This document shows positions 49,351-61,566 of a stretch of DNA of 64,000 nt, piece after piece. Source of the stretch: Buddleja alternifolia (lineage: Eukaryota; Streptophyta; Magnoliopsida; Lamiales; Scrophulariaceae); NCBI GenBank assembly GCA_019426215.1, contig CM033391.1:15426708-15490707 (forward strand), given 5' to 3'. The notes under the pieces were generated by a model that saw only the letters and a list, made by a program, of their open reading frames with translations, made no database searches and was not told the DNA's origin. The first letter of the stretch is position 1, and every line of letters starts with the position of its first letter. A program made the translations under genes and the position numbers.

Positions 49351-50747
49351 ATGGCGCATCACGGGGATGATGGACCTAGTCGCACTAACTATGACGAGTA
49401 TGAGAATAATTACTATGATGATGGTTACGTGGATCCCGATGTTGATGTCAATTCCAATGACTCGGACGAAGAGGATGCATTCATCGTGGCACATCTTCTT
49501 CGGTCATTCGAAAGGATCGAAAAGACACCATTTTATGATTCTCGTTTCAAGGGATCCGATTGGTTGAGTGAGTTGTTGCGGGGTCACCCTGAAAGAATTT
49601 ATAACATGCTAAGAATGAACAAAGAACCGTTCTTAGCTTTGTGTGACCTCATCACGGAGCGAGGCTACATTCGTCAAAATCCAAGAGAGCATGGCCATCT
49701 TCATCCAAACGGTGGGATTGCATAGGAGGCAGCGTGACACTTGTGAGCGTTTTCAACATTCATTGGAAACGATTAACCGACATGTTCGTAGGGCACTGAA
49801 TGCCTTACTTTTAATGGCCCCTGAATTCATTACTCCACCAAATTTCGCGGAGACCCCAAATCATATCGTACATAACCCAGAATTCTACCCCTACTTCAAG
49901 GTAATTGCATAATGTCGTTGAAGCAATAGTTTGCAATCGTACTTTATAATGCACGTCTGTATTAATAGCTATCATATGTGTAGGACTGCATTGGGGCTAT
50001 TGATGGAACCATTATCGAAGCACTCGTTCCAGAGAACCAGCAGACTGCGTATCGTTCTAGAAAAGGGACGACAAGTCAAAATGTCCTTGGAATGTGCGAC
50101 TTCAACTTGATGTTCACATATGTGTACGCAGGATGGGAAGGGAGTGCTAATGATGCACGAGTGTTGAGCAACGCTATTGCAAGCGACCCAAATTTTCCCT
50201 TGCCACCGCCTGGTACACTATTCCAAATATAGCTATTTTCTAAAATAAAGATCTATCATTCACATTGATTTTAACATTATAACTGTGTGGTGAACTCATT
50301 ATAGGAAAATATTATTTAGTTGATTCTGGATATGCCAACTTTTCTCCTTTCCTTGCGCCTTTTAGAGGGCAACGATATCATCTTCCCGAGTTTAGGGGTC
50401 ATAGTGGACCTCGCGGCCCAAAGGAGTTGTTCAACCATCGTCATTTGAAGCTTCGAAATGTTATAGAACGATGTTTTGGTATACTTAAGAAGAGGTTCCC
50501 GATTCTGAGGTGTGGGATGCCAAACTATTTGCTAACTCGACAAACTGAACTGGTGATTGGTTGTTGTGTCCTACATAACTTTATAAGGAGATACCAACGA
50601 GACGACTTCATTTTTAACTTACCCGATGAAGAGTTAGAGGAGGAGATGGTAAATCCACGTCGCCCAATACAACCGACTGCAGCGGATATTGCAGCACAAT
50701 CAATATTCAGGGACCAGATCATGATGATGATGTGGCACAACTATTAG
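49351..50747 (+). pseudogene. Harbinger DDE nuclease (PIF/HARBI1 type), frameshifted
   Basis: Three exons: 49351-49900, 49984-50212 and 50305-50747, with GT...AG introns. The acidic N-terminal part is followed by FLALCDLI, then RFQHSLETINRHV, NPEFYPYFK, and the DDE_Tnp_4 core. Catalytic residues are present: Asp at 50002 (AIDGT), Asp at 50152 (GSANDARV) and Glu at 50466 (NVIERCFG). It ends in a CCVLHNFIRRY helix. The frame changes near 49690 between NPRE and ESMAIFIQTVG; by family comparison a few residues are missing, consistent with a small deletion not divisible by three. The nuclease cuts and inserts the element at TAA/TTA. As read it would be truncated after about 124 residues. Confidence 0.85.
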
Positions 50748-51324
50748 GGGGGGGGGGCTAGCGTGATAGTTGGGAATCTGCTGTTATCTCTTTTTGTTCT
50801 GTCTTATGTTATTTGATCATGTAGTGTGCACGTGATTATATTATGTATTTGTTTTTGTCGTATTTTAGTCACCGTAGATGTTATCTCCATTTGTTGTGTC
50901 TTTGTTATTTGATCATTTACTATGTAACTATATATATAATCTAAATTATATTATATAATTTGCGTATTAGGATAATTATATGTGCAAAAAATATATATAT
51001 ATATATAAAAATATGTATTTACATGTGTGTGTGACTTAAAAAACTGACAAAAAATTGTTACTACTTATATTATTAAGTACCCAGGCGAAATTTTGCTAAT
51101 TTCATATAATCAAAACTTATAGCACTTATTATTTTGCATATGAATAAATCGTGTATTCTTGATATTAGAATAATACAAATAGATTCATGTGCGAACTTGT
51201 TGCAATTTACATATCTAATATGAGTACCATTTAACAAACTTCTCGGATATCATATACTGAAAAATATAAAAAATTACTTGGAAATTATTTGTTTATATTC
51301 TTTTAACTAGTGTTGACTGCAGAA
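50748..51324. other. spacer between nuclease and third gene
   Basis: AT-rich non-coding DNA. The recent tandem duplication begins at 50887. A TTGACTGCAG acceptor-like motif lies directly before the ATG at 51325, suggesting an intron upstream of the third gene. Confidence 0.55.
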
Positions 51325-52235
51325 ATGACGTCCAATAGGCAAAATGCCACAATTGATGAATTATTCGGTAATGCATCATGGGACACAACAGCTGAAGATT
51401 CTTTTGTTAGAAAGTTGAAAATTGCTTCTGCATCGACAAACTGGCACAATGTGGTTGTTGTCGATCGTATCCTTTGTCGCATTGCTCAGGACATGAGCGT
51501 GGAGCTACAGAGGCATGTCAGCTTGAATCTGCTGAGGGAAAAGTTCAACGAGTTGCTAGATAGATATATTACATTTAAGCGACTGACCGTATGGCCCGGT
51601 GTGAATTATTGCCCGCGTACAAATATAATGAATGTCCCAGTTGAGTATAGAGATGAGTTGCTTGAGGTTTGTCTTCAATTTATGTTATCATTTCTCTTGT
51701 TCTTACTCAACCGTTAACTACAATATTAACGTATCAATTAAGATTATCTATCATGATTTATGCAACCATTGATTAGGGACTATGAATAATTTTTCAAGCA
51801 CTTGTTTCAATATAACAGTATGGCAATAGTGTGGAGCGCTACTGGCACACAGGAGAGAGGTGTTGGTCTGACTTGCAAGTGATTTTTCGTGGGCTAGCAG
51901 CTACAAGCCCAATTTATGAGCCCGGGGGACGCTTTCATGACCCTGTAATACTATCAGACAATGATTCCGAAAACAGCCACCAGACAGGCGGGTCTTCCAA
52001 ACCCCGACGTAAAGAAAGTAGACAAGTGGGTCATTCCAAGCCCCCAGTTGTTCATGTGATTGACGTGTCGAGCTCATCGTCCGTGCCAGACGAGTCATCC
52101 AGAAATGGGCCCACGGATCCTTGGGAGATTGCTAGGATCAGATCTGCCCATCAAGAGCATAGCGAGCAAGGGTCTAGCAACAGCAACGTTAGTAGTACTG
52201 CTCGTTCTCCCTATTTTGGTTGGCCAAAGTGGTGA
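51325..52235 (+). CDS. second SANT-like protein of the Harbinger element
   Basis: Exons 51325-51666 and 51819-52235 (intron GAG|GTTTGT to AACAG|TATGGC, phase 0) give about 252 residues. The layout follows the Myb/SANT-like gene at 48057: an acidic-residue/F start (TTAEDSFVRKL), a W in NWHNVVV, LLREKFNELLDRYITFKRL, then after the intron YGNSVERYW and GERCWSDLQVIF, where the first gene has YPGDVKLRKSG and LPKYDLCTEMF. The intron falls at the same point and phase. The tail is Ser-rich and acidic. I infer a diverged DNA-binding paralogue; its partner or target is unknown. The frame is intact, unlike the nuclease. An identical copy is at 57182-58092. Confidence 0.75.
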
Positions 52236-53728
52236 TGATTTGTATTTGGTTGTTGGTGTTGGTGGTTGCAATGGATAATGTTGTATTTTTATTTGTAAGT
52301 TCCTATTTGTTTGTTTCATGTATGTGTGCTTGAATTGAGACTTAATTGGCCATACTTTTACCAAAAGTATGTACAATATTGTGTGATTTATAAGTATGTA
52401 CAATATTGTGTGATTTATAATATCATTTTAATAATTTCGTTTGTTGTTTATTGGATTTTAAAATATACTTTTTTACCTTCTCAATATTCAAATAAATATC
52501 GACTGAATCTCGATTATTTCATTTTGGTACTAACGTGGTATTTAATAGGATTGCCCACGAGCAAAGATTTTATGTAACATAATAGTATCTCATTATAAGA
52601 AGATGGAAATAAATTTGCCTCAATCAAACTGAAAATAAAATATTATATGTAAATGGAAAAAGAAATATAGAACTATTTATGATCTAATCATATTTACACA
52701 TTTTATAAAATATTGTATATATGGACCACATCCTACTTTTATATTTGTCCAATGCGAACCGTATAGTCACACTAATTATTATAAATATAGACGAGCAAGA
52801 TTCAAGTTTTTTGAATTTTTAAAATATAAAATTGAAAAGAACACACGAAATAGAAAAATGATAAAAATCTAAAGTTAAAAAGAAATGAAAAGATCAAAAA
52901 AAATAAAATAATAAAACTAAAATAAAACAAAAAATGAAGGGTCCCCCCACCCCCCAACAAACCCATACCCGCCCCGCCCCACCCCACCCCACGCCAAACC
53001 CCCACCCCCACCCCCACCCAACCCATTAACCGAAACTGCCTCTCAATTTTTCTTTTTTTTTGTTTTGTTAATTTATTTGTATAATATATATTATATTATG
53101 TATGTATATATATATATACACACATATACATACATATTATTTTATTATCAACTCATAATATTATTCAAAATAATATTATTTTAATATTTTCTCTTCCATC
53201 ATCATCACATTCATAACCAACTCAATCATTTCATATATCAAATTCTAATAAAAATCAACTTTATATCACATCTACACTACTTTCAATCAAATTCTAAAAA
53301 TACATCCAAACAAACAAATAAAGTCAACATTCTCACACGAATTTCTGTAATACACATTTCCCAAAAAAAATTCAGAATTCATTTTCGAAAACACAACCAT
53401 ACGGAGCCTAAGGCTCTCATAACCACATTTGAGGCCATTGGTTCGAATCCGTTGACCTTATTTAAAAATATTTTGTAAATTAAAAAACTTACATTTACAC
53501 ATCTATACTTTACAAAACATTACAAATAACGCCAAAATAGGGCATTTTTGAAAGTTTATAAACTTTTTTAAGGGTGTTGTACACAAATCCTAACAGAATG
53601 TGCATGTTGTTGGACAAAATGAAATTAGGAGATGTTAGATGTAATTTATTGAATTGGGGAATGTTTTTTTGTAATTAGGCAATGCCTCAAGGATACCTAA
53701 TGTAATTACCTCGTATAATATTTTATAA

Positions 53729-54342
53729 GGAAAAATACAAAAACTCCCCTAAAATAAATTGTTGCATCCAATAAAGCTATCAAAATATTTTTCATTCTCA
53801 AAAACTCATTCTACAAATTTGTCATTCCAAAAAACCCAAGAGTTAGGATTAACAACTTTTTGGACTAAATTATCCTTCAATTATTGAGTGAAGAATTGAT
53901 CAACGGACTTCTTCCTATCGAAAGTGTTTTATTTTAATTTTTTTAAATTGATAAATTGTATAATAAGGATTTTATTTTTCAATATTACTTATTTTAAATA
54001 TTGTTATATAATTTATTGTTATTTTAATATGGTAATTATCCAAGAAAAAAAATTTAAATTTTTTTTAAAAAAATTAAAAAGATCTGTAAACTTAAGATTA
54101 AAATAATAATTAGTACGAATATCAATGTAAAAGTTCTAAATAAATAAATTTCTACACGAAACTATAATTGATTAATTTTTAATTTAAAAGGCTACGGGCA
54201 ATTAAGTCCATAAATTTATTAAAATTAAAATGTTGGAGTTTTTGGAATGACAAGTTTTTGTAATGGGTTTTTTGGTTTGAAAACTATTTACATGATTTTT
54301 TGGATACTAGAACTTATGTTAGGGCTTTTTAGTAATTTTCCC
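53729..54342. mobile_element. MULE-MITE family X in unit 1
   Basis: Same element and position as 22440-23043 of the old segment, with GGAAAAATAC and AGTAATTTTCCC ends. It lies within the block that differs between the two tandem units. Confidence 0.72.
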
Positions 54343-54751
54343 ATTTCTTTACGGTGCATCAGTTCACTAAGAATAGATGCATTTTGAGTCAAAAAAATTT
54401 ACCATATCCGAGCTGGTGAACCACGAAGAATGATGATGAAGGCAATGGCGTAGAATTCCTGGCAATTAGCAACTTCTCCAGCGCCATATTGCAATATATG
54501 TCAACCATCTTCATTACTTAAATTGATTTTCAGTTAAAACTTAACAAACTAAACATTTAGATCTGGAATTTCATAGGGATTAAAATAGTTGAAAGTTGCT
54601 GTCGACTTCTTTTTCCCTTTTCGCAAAAACAATATAGCCTCACCCCGATGCTCAAATGTAAGACAATTAGGACCTTAAACTCTTATTTTCAACATAAAAC
54701 ATAATACGCATTATTAGTACGGATATATAGATATAGATATCCTGTGCTAAT

Positions 54752-55270
54752 CAGCGTTCTGAAAATCAGATCGGACAGCGAATCGAAAAAGTTACTGGGT
54801 CACGGGTCACCGGTTCAACTGTCGGGTCAACCGGGGTCGAACCAGTGACGTCATAATTATGCAATAAATAATAATTAATATACTATTAAATATATAAAAT
54901 ATGAAAATATGAAGAAAAAAATATATGTATTTCGTATATATATATATATATATGAAAATATGAAAAAAAAAATATATATATCTATATATGTATTTCCTAT
55001 ATTTGGGGGGGGGGGGTCAATTTCAGATTTTCAGATTTTAAAGGGGTCAATTTCAGATTTTTAGATTTTAAAAGGTTGAATTTCATTTATTTTCAAAATC
55101 GCCTGGTTTAACTGGTTTTGACCGGTTCTGACCTATTGAACCACGGTTCTGACCGGTACTGACCGGTTTTCAGCCCTGAATGATTATTTCGCATAACCAG
55201 ACCGGTTTGATGGCCAGTTCCGGTTTTAACCGGTCGGACCGGCCGGTTCGGTCCGATTGTCATAACATTG
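54752..55270. mobile_element. hAT-type MITE, unit 1
   Basis: 519 bp, ends CAGCGTTCTGAAAATC and its mirror GATTGTCATAACATTG. 8-bp duplication GTGCTAAT (54744-54751 and 55271-55278). The GC-rich ends carry repeated GACCGGTT motifs. Absent from copy 1 at 24260-24268 (GTGTTAAT), which shows the empty site. Confidence 0.85.
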
Positions 55271-55370
55271 GTGCTAATTAGCAAACTGTATCTCATTATT
55301 GGTAGGTATCAAAGTCATCTCTTCTTGTTGTTGTACCAATTTGCATTCGTTACACTTCCACCATATTTGC

Positions 55371-55746
55371 CTCCACTCTCTCTCCCTCTCAATCTCTGAA
55401 ATCGTATTTTGGATCTGTATATATTCTCTTAGTCCTCTCTACTATTTTTATTTTTTCTTATTTATTTTATCTTTAATGATTCTTCATATTGTTGTTGTTT
55501 AGTTTGGAGAGTCTATTTACAGTGTCAAAATGGGTTTGGGAAGTGTATATGATCAAAATTACTATTAAAAAGAGACAAAAAAAACATCACAGAGTAATGG
55601 TGAATTGTCACTACAAAAAAATGTAATACTAGTGACAAAATTTCAAGTAGCAATATTAAAATTGTCATTATATATACATAATGAGTGACAATAATTTTTG
55701 GTTTGTCAGAATAATGATTTATAATGACAAGAGTTTTTTTTGAAGT
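55371..55746. other. non-coding DNA after the old segment
   Basis: CT-rich then AT-rich DNA, with a CACTACAAAAAAA motif near 55610. No gene seen. Repeated at 61192-61566. Confidence 0.5.
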
Positions 55747-56743
55747 TGATGATCCCAAGTGGCATACGAAAGGGTCTAGAAGGGGGGGTTGAATAGACCC
55801 TGAAGTTTTTTTAAACTTCAAAAATTTTGTGTTACTTTTCAAAGATCTGAACGCTTGGAAGGCTGAGCGCTTGGGTCAGGCGCTTCAGTAAAGATAACTT
55901 AGACTTAGTGAGTTTAGCAATTTACCAAAGTAGGGTAACGCTTAGATCACTTAATCAGGGTTAGCACAGCGGAAATAATTTTTAGCGTTCTTTTAGATAA
56001 TTTAATCGCTTTGCAATTTTACTTGTCTTTTATAATAATGTAAAATGACAGATATAAGACAGTAAAATATAAATGACACAATAATTTGTAAGGTTCACTG
56101 GGTGATGTAATCCCAACTATGAACTTCTTCTCCTTTTTCACTTGGAGGAAATTACTAAGATGATTATCAAAGAATCACACAGAATCTTCTACAAGATAGT
56201 AAAGAATGAAAATGATCTCGGGCTCCTTGATCACACAGATTTCAGCACCAATGAAGATCGTCTTCTACAAGCTTCTCTCACTCAGAAATACTGCATGTAA
56301 TGAGTTTCAACAACTTTTCTCACTCAGATGAAAGGTTGAGGTTTTTGTCACAAGGGTTTGTTTGTATTTGGGAAGATCAAACAACTTGGAATATCTCAAT
56401 GGGAATTTAGGTTTCTTCTTTGGAAGATGTTTGAGATATTTGTGACTGTCTGGAATGTAGATAAAAAGCTTGAATGGATTTTGGCTATGGAGATTCTAAG
56501 TTTTTTCTTGTGTACGTAATTTTCTCTTGTAAATGTTTTGTACCGTCCTTTTTAGGGTCTGCTGAAGGTAAGGTATTTATAGGCAATTCTTGGGATCTGT
56601 CCGTTGGACACATGTAGGAGCGTGCCTTTCACGCAGCGCGTGATTCTACCTAAAGCCTGACATTTCTGAAACACTGCTGGCACCGATTGGATGGTAGCAG
56701 CTACGAACTCTGAAGTTCTGATAGTCTGGTCAAAAAGGTGGCA
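55747..56743 (-). repeat. partial Sirevirus-like LTR cut by the tandem junction
   Basis: The first 997 bp (plus-strand order) of the LTR seen complete at 61567-63053, near-identical to it. It begins TGATGATCCCAAGTGGC. It stops exactly at the tandem duplication junction. Confidence 0.85.
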
Positions 56744-59265
56744 CCATTTGTTGTGTCTTTGTTATTTGATCATTTACTATGTAACTATATATATAATCTA
56801 AATTATATTATATAATTTGCGTATTAGGATAATTATATGTGCAAAAAATATATATATATATATAAAAATATGTATTTACATGTGTGTGTGACTTAAAAAA
56901 CTGACAAAAAATTGTTACTACTTATATTATTAAGTACCCAGGCGAAATTTTGCTAATTTCATATAATCAAAACTTATAGCACTTATTATTTTGCATATGA
57001 ATAAATCGTGTATTCTTGATATTAGAATAATACAAATAGATTCATGTGCGAACTTGTTGCAATTTACATATCTAATATGAGTACCATTTAACAAACTTCT
57101 CGGATATCATATACTGAAAAATATAAAAAATTACTTGGAAATTATTTGTTTATATTCTTTTAACTAGTGTTGACTGCAGAAATGACGTCCAATAGGCAAA
57201 ATGCCACAATTGATGAATTATTCGGTAATGCATCATGGGACACAACAGCTGAAGATTCTTTTGTTAGAAAGTTGAAAATTGCTTCTGCATCGACAAACTG
57301 GCACAATGTGGTTGTTGTCGATCGTATCCTTTGTCGCATTGCTCAGGACATGAGCGTGGAGCTACAGAGGCATGTCAGCTTGAATCTGCTGAGGGAAAAG
57401 TTCAACGAGTTGCTAGATAGATATATTACATTTAAGCGACTGACCGTATGGCCCGGTGTGAATTATTGCCCGCGTACAAATATAATGAATGTCCCAGTTG
57501 AGTATAGAGATGAGTTGCTTGAGGTTTGTCTTCAATTTATGTTATCATTTCTCTTGTTCTTACTCAACCGTTAACTACAATATTAACGTATCAATTAAGA
57601 TTATCTATCATGATTTATGCAACCATTGATTAGGGACTATGAATAATTTTTCAAGCACTTGTTTCAATATAACAGTATGGCAATAGTGTGGAGCGCTACT
57701 GGCACACAGGAGAGAGGTGTTGGTCTGACTTGCAAGTGATTTTTCGTGGGCTAGCAGCTACAAGCCCAATTTATGAGCCCGGGGGACGCTTTCATGACCC
57801 TGTAATACTATCAGACAATGATTCCGAAAACAGCCACCAGACAGGCGGGTCTTCCAAACCCCGACGTAAAGAAAGTAGACAAGTGGGTCATTCCAAGCCC
57901 CCAGTTGTTCATGTGATTGACGTGTCGAGCTCATCGTCCGTGCCAGACGAGTCATCCAGAAATGGGCCCACGGATCCTTGGGAGATTGCTAGGATCAGAT
58001 CTGCCCATCAAGAGCATAGCGAGCAAGGGTCTAGCAACAGCAACGTTAGTAGTACTGCTCGTTCTCCCTATTTTGGTTGGCCAAAGTGGTGATGATTTGT
58101 ATTTGGTTGTTGGTGTTGGTGGTTGCAATGGATAATGTTGTATTTTTATTTGTAAGTTCCTATTTGTTTGTTTCATGTATGTGTGCTTGAATTGAGACTT
58201 AATTGGCCATACTTTTACCAAAAGTATGTACAATATTGTGTGATTTATAAGTATGTACAATATTGTGTGATTTATAATATCATTTTAATAATTTCGTTTG
58301 TTGTTTATTGGATTTTAAAATATACTTTTTTACCTTCTCAATATTCAAATAAATATCGACTGAATCTCGATTATTTCATTTTGGTACTAACGTGGTATTT
58401 AATAGGATTGCCCACGAGCAAAGATTTTATGTAACATAATAGTATCTCATTATAAGAAGATGGAAATAAATTTGCCTCAATCAAACTGAAAATAAAATAT
58501 TATATGTAAATGGAAAAAGAAATATAGAACTATTTATGATCTAATCATATTTACACATTTTATAAAATATTGTATATATGGACCACATCCTACTTTTATA
58601 TTTGTCCAATGCGAACCGTATAGTCACACTAATTATTATAAATATAGACGAGCAAGATTCAAGTTTTTTGAATTTTTAAAATATAAAATTGAAAAGAACA
58701 CACGAAATAGAAAAATGATAAAAATCTAAAGTTAAAAAGAAATGAAAAGATCAAAAAAAATAAAATAATAAAACTAAAATAAAACAAAAAATGAAGGGTC
58801 CCCCCACCCCCCAACAAACCCATACCCGCCCCGCCCCACCCCACCCCACGCCAAACCCCCACCCCCACCCCCACCCAACCCATTAACCGAAACTGCCTCT
58901 CAATTTTTCTTTTTTTTTGTTTTGTTAATTTATTTGTATAATATATATTATATTATGTATGTATATATATATATACACACATATACATACATATTATTTT
59001 ATTATCAACTCATAATATTATTCAAAATAATATTATTTTAATATTTTCTCTTCCATCATCATCACATTCATAACCAACTCAATCATTTCATATATCAAAT
59101 TCTAATAAAAATCAACTTTATATCACATCTACACTACTTTCAATCAAATTCTAAAAATACATCCAAACAAACAAATAAAGTCAACATTCTCACACGAATT
59201 TCTGTAATACACATTTCCCAAAAAAAATTCAGAATTCATTTTCGAAAACACAACCATACGGAGCC
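56744..59265 (+). mobile_element. right part of the Harbinger element, duplicated
   Basis: Carries the third gene and the right inverted end AACCATACGGAGCC (to 59265) followed by TAA (59266-59268). There is no left end on this piece. In principle the left end at 44896 could pair with either right end. Confidence 0.88.
57182..58092 (+). CDS. duplicate of the second SANT-like gene
   Basis: Exons 57182-57523 and 57676-58092, identical in translation to 51325-52235. This copy has the same upstream 0.4 kb but lacks the nuclease and the first SANT-like gene, because the duplication began inside the element. Whether it has a working promoter depends on whether one lies within the 50887-51325 equivalent. 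Confidence 0.75.
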
Positions 59266-59585
59266 TAAGGCTCTCATAACCACATTTGAGGCCATTGGTT
59301 CGAATCCGTTGACCTTATTTAAAAATATTTTGTAAATTAAAAAACTTACATTTACACATCTATACTTTACAAAACATTACAAATAACACCAAAATAGGGT
59401 ATTTTCGAAAGTTTACTAACTTTTTTAAGGGTGTTGTACAGGAATCCTAACAGAATGTGCTGTTTGTTGGACAAAATGAAATTAGGAGATGTTAGATGTC
59501 ATTTATTGAATTGGGGGATATTTTTTTGTAATTAGACAATACCTCAGGGATACCTAATGTAATTACCTCATATAATATTTTATAA

Positions 59586-60162
59586 GGGAAAATACTAAAA
59601 CCCCCCTAAAATAAATTATTGCACCGAATAAACCCATCAAAATATTTTTCAATCTCAAAAATCCATTCTACAAATTTTTCATTCCAAAAAACCCATGATT
59701 TAGGATTAACAACTTTTTGCACTAAATTACCCTTCATTTATTAAGTGAAGAATTGATCAATGGTCTTTTTCCTATTGAAATTGTTTTATTTTAAATTTAT
59801 TAAATTGATAAATTGTATAATACGGATTTTATTTTTCAATATTAAATATTTTAAATATTGTTATATAATTTATTTTTGATTTTAATATGGTAATCTAAAA
59901 TATATATTTTTTAAAATTTTGTAAATAGATTAAAAAGATCTGTAAACTTAAGATTAAAATAATAATTAGTACGAATATCAATATAAAAGTTCTAAATAAA
60001 TAAATTTCTACACGAAACTACATTTAAAAGGTTAAGGGCAATTAAGTCCATAAATTTATTAACATAAAAATGTTGGAGTTTTCGGAATGACAATTTTTTG
60101 TAAATATTTTCATGATTTTTTGGATACTAGAACTTATTTTAGGGGGTTTTAGTAATTTTTCC
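59586..60162. mobile_element. MULE-MITE family X in unit 2
   Basis: As 53729-54342 but with many base differences and two deletions (including one near 60018 and one near 60092). Several of its bases agree with the 22.4-kb copy rather than with unit 1. Confidence 0.72.
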
Positions 60163-60570
60163 ATTTTTTATGGTGCATCAGTTAACTAAGAATAGATGCA
60201 TTTTGAGTCAAAAAAATTTACCATATCCGAGCTGGTGAACCACGAAGAATGATGATGAAGGCAATGGCGTAGAATTCCTGGCAATTAGCAACTTCTCCAG
60301 CGCCATATTGCAATATATGTCAACCATCCTCATTGCTTAAATTGATTTTCAATTAAAACTTAACAAACTAAACATTTAGATCTGGAATTTCATAGGGATT
60401 AAAATAGTTGAAAGTTGCTGTCGACTTCTTTTTCCCTTTTCGCAAAAACAATATAGCCTCACCCCGATGCTCAAATGTAAGACAATTAGGACCTTAAACT
60501 CTTATTTTCAACATAAAACATAATACGCATTATTAGTACGGATATATAGATATAGATATCCTGTGCTAAT

Positions 60571-61091
60571 CAGCGTTCTGAAAATCAGATCGGACAGCGA
60601 ATCGAAAAAGTTACTGGGTCACGGGTCACCGGTTCAACTGTCGGGTCAACCGGGGTCGAACCAGTGACGTCATAATTATGCAATAAATAATAATTAATAT
60701 ACTATTAAATATATAAAATATGAAAATATGAAGAAAAAAATATATGTATTTCGTATATATATATATATATATATGAAAATATGAAAAAAAAAATATATAT
60801 ATCTATATATGTATTTCCTATATTTGGGGGGGGGGGGTCAATTTCAGATTTTCAGATTTTAAAGGGGTCAATTTCAGATTTTTAGATTTTAAAAGGTTGA
60901 ATTTCATTTATTTTCAAAATCGCCTGGTTTAACTGGTTTTGACCGGTTCTGACCTATTGAACCACGGTTCTGACCGGTACTGACCGGTTTTCAGCCCTGA
61001 ATGATTATTTCGCATAACCAGACCGGTTTGATGGCCAGTTCCGGTTTTAACCGGTCGGACCGGCCGGTTCGGTCCGATTGTCATAACATTG
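60571..61091. mobile_element. hAT-type MITE, unit 2
   Basis: Copy of 54752-55270 with the same GTGCTAAT flanks (60563-60570 and 61092-61099). It differs in the length of the TA run and the G run. Confidence 0.85.
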
Positions 61092-61566
61092 GTGCTAATT
61101 AGCAAACTGTATCTCATTATTGGTAGGTATCAAAGTCATCTCTTCTTGTTGTTGTACCAATTTGCATTCGTTACACTTCCACCATATTTGCCTCCACTCT
61201 CTCTCCCTCTCAATCTCTGAAATCGTATTTTGGATCTGTATATATTCTCTTAGTCCTCTCTACTATTTTTATTTTTTCTTATTTATTTTATCTTTAATGA
61301 TTCTTCATATTGTTGTTGTTTAGTTTGGAGAGTCTATTTACAGTGTCAAAATGGGTTTGGGAAGTGTATATGATCAAAATTACTATTAAAAAGAGACAAA
61401 AAAAACATCACAGAGTAATGGTGAATTGTCACTACAAAAAAATGTAATACTAGTGACAAAATTTCAAGTAGCAATATTAAAATTGTCATTATATATACAT
61501 AATGAGTGACAATAATTTTTGGTTTGTCAGAATAATGATTTATAATGACAAGAGTTTTTTTGAAGT

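Larger units (their letters stand above)
44896..53408 (+). mobile_element. PIF/Harbinger transposon, 8.5 kb, three genes
   Basis: Inverted ends GGCTATGTATGGTTAG (left) and AACCATACGGAGCC (right), with TAA on both sides (44893-44895 and 53409-53411). The site is uninterrupted in copy 1 at 22063-22065. It encodes a Myb/SANT-like protein, a DDE nuclease and a second SANT-like protein, all on the plus strand. The first 3.1 kb is non-coding and carries other repeats (45670-45950, 46114-46285, 46496-47195). The right part is repeated at 56744-59265 by the recent tandem duplication. Confidence 0.92.
34785..55370. repeat. old segmental duplication, copy 2 (expanded)
   Basis: Direct repeat of 17740-24345. 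It is interrupted by an LTR element (35047-41968), MITE X with a LINE (42273-43499), the Harbinger element (44896-53408) and an hAT element (54752-55270). Its right end carries the last part of the kinase gene 3' region, so the ancestral arrangement was a direct duplication with the receptor gene between the copies. Confidence 0.87.
50887..56743. repeat. recent tandem duplication, unit 1
   Basis: Unit of 5857 bp starting CCATTTGTTGTGTC. It contains the third Harbinger gene, the Harbinger right end, flanking old-segment DNA, an hAT element and the first 1.0 kb of a Sirevirus-like LTR. Near-identical to unit 2 except for a diverged block at about 53530-54370. Confidence 0.93.

Noticed and set aside
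52802..53026. Gly/Trp-rich minus-strand ORF (also 58659-58883)
   Set aside because: Translation of a C/A-rich tract near the Harbinger right end; no family likeness.
55600..55700. CACTACAAAAAAA motif that might start another CACTA element
   Set aside because: No matching mirrored end or target duplication could be found nearby.
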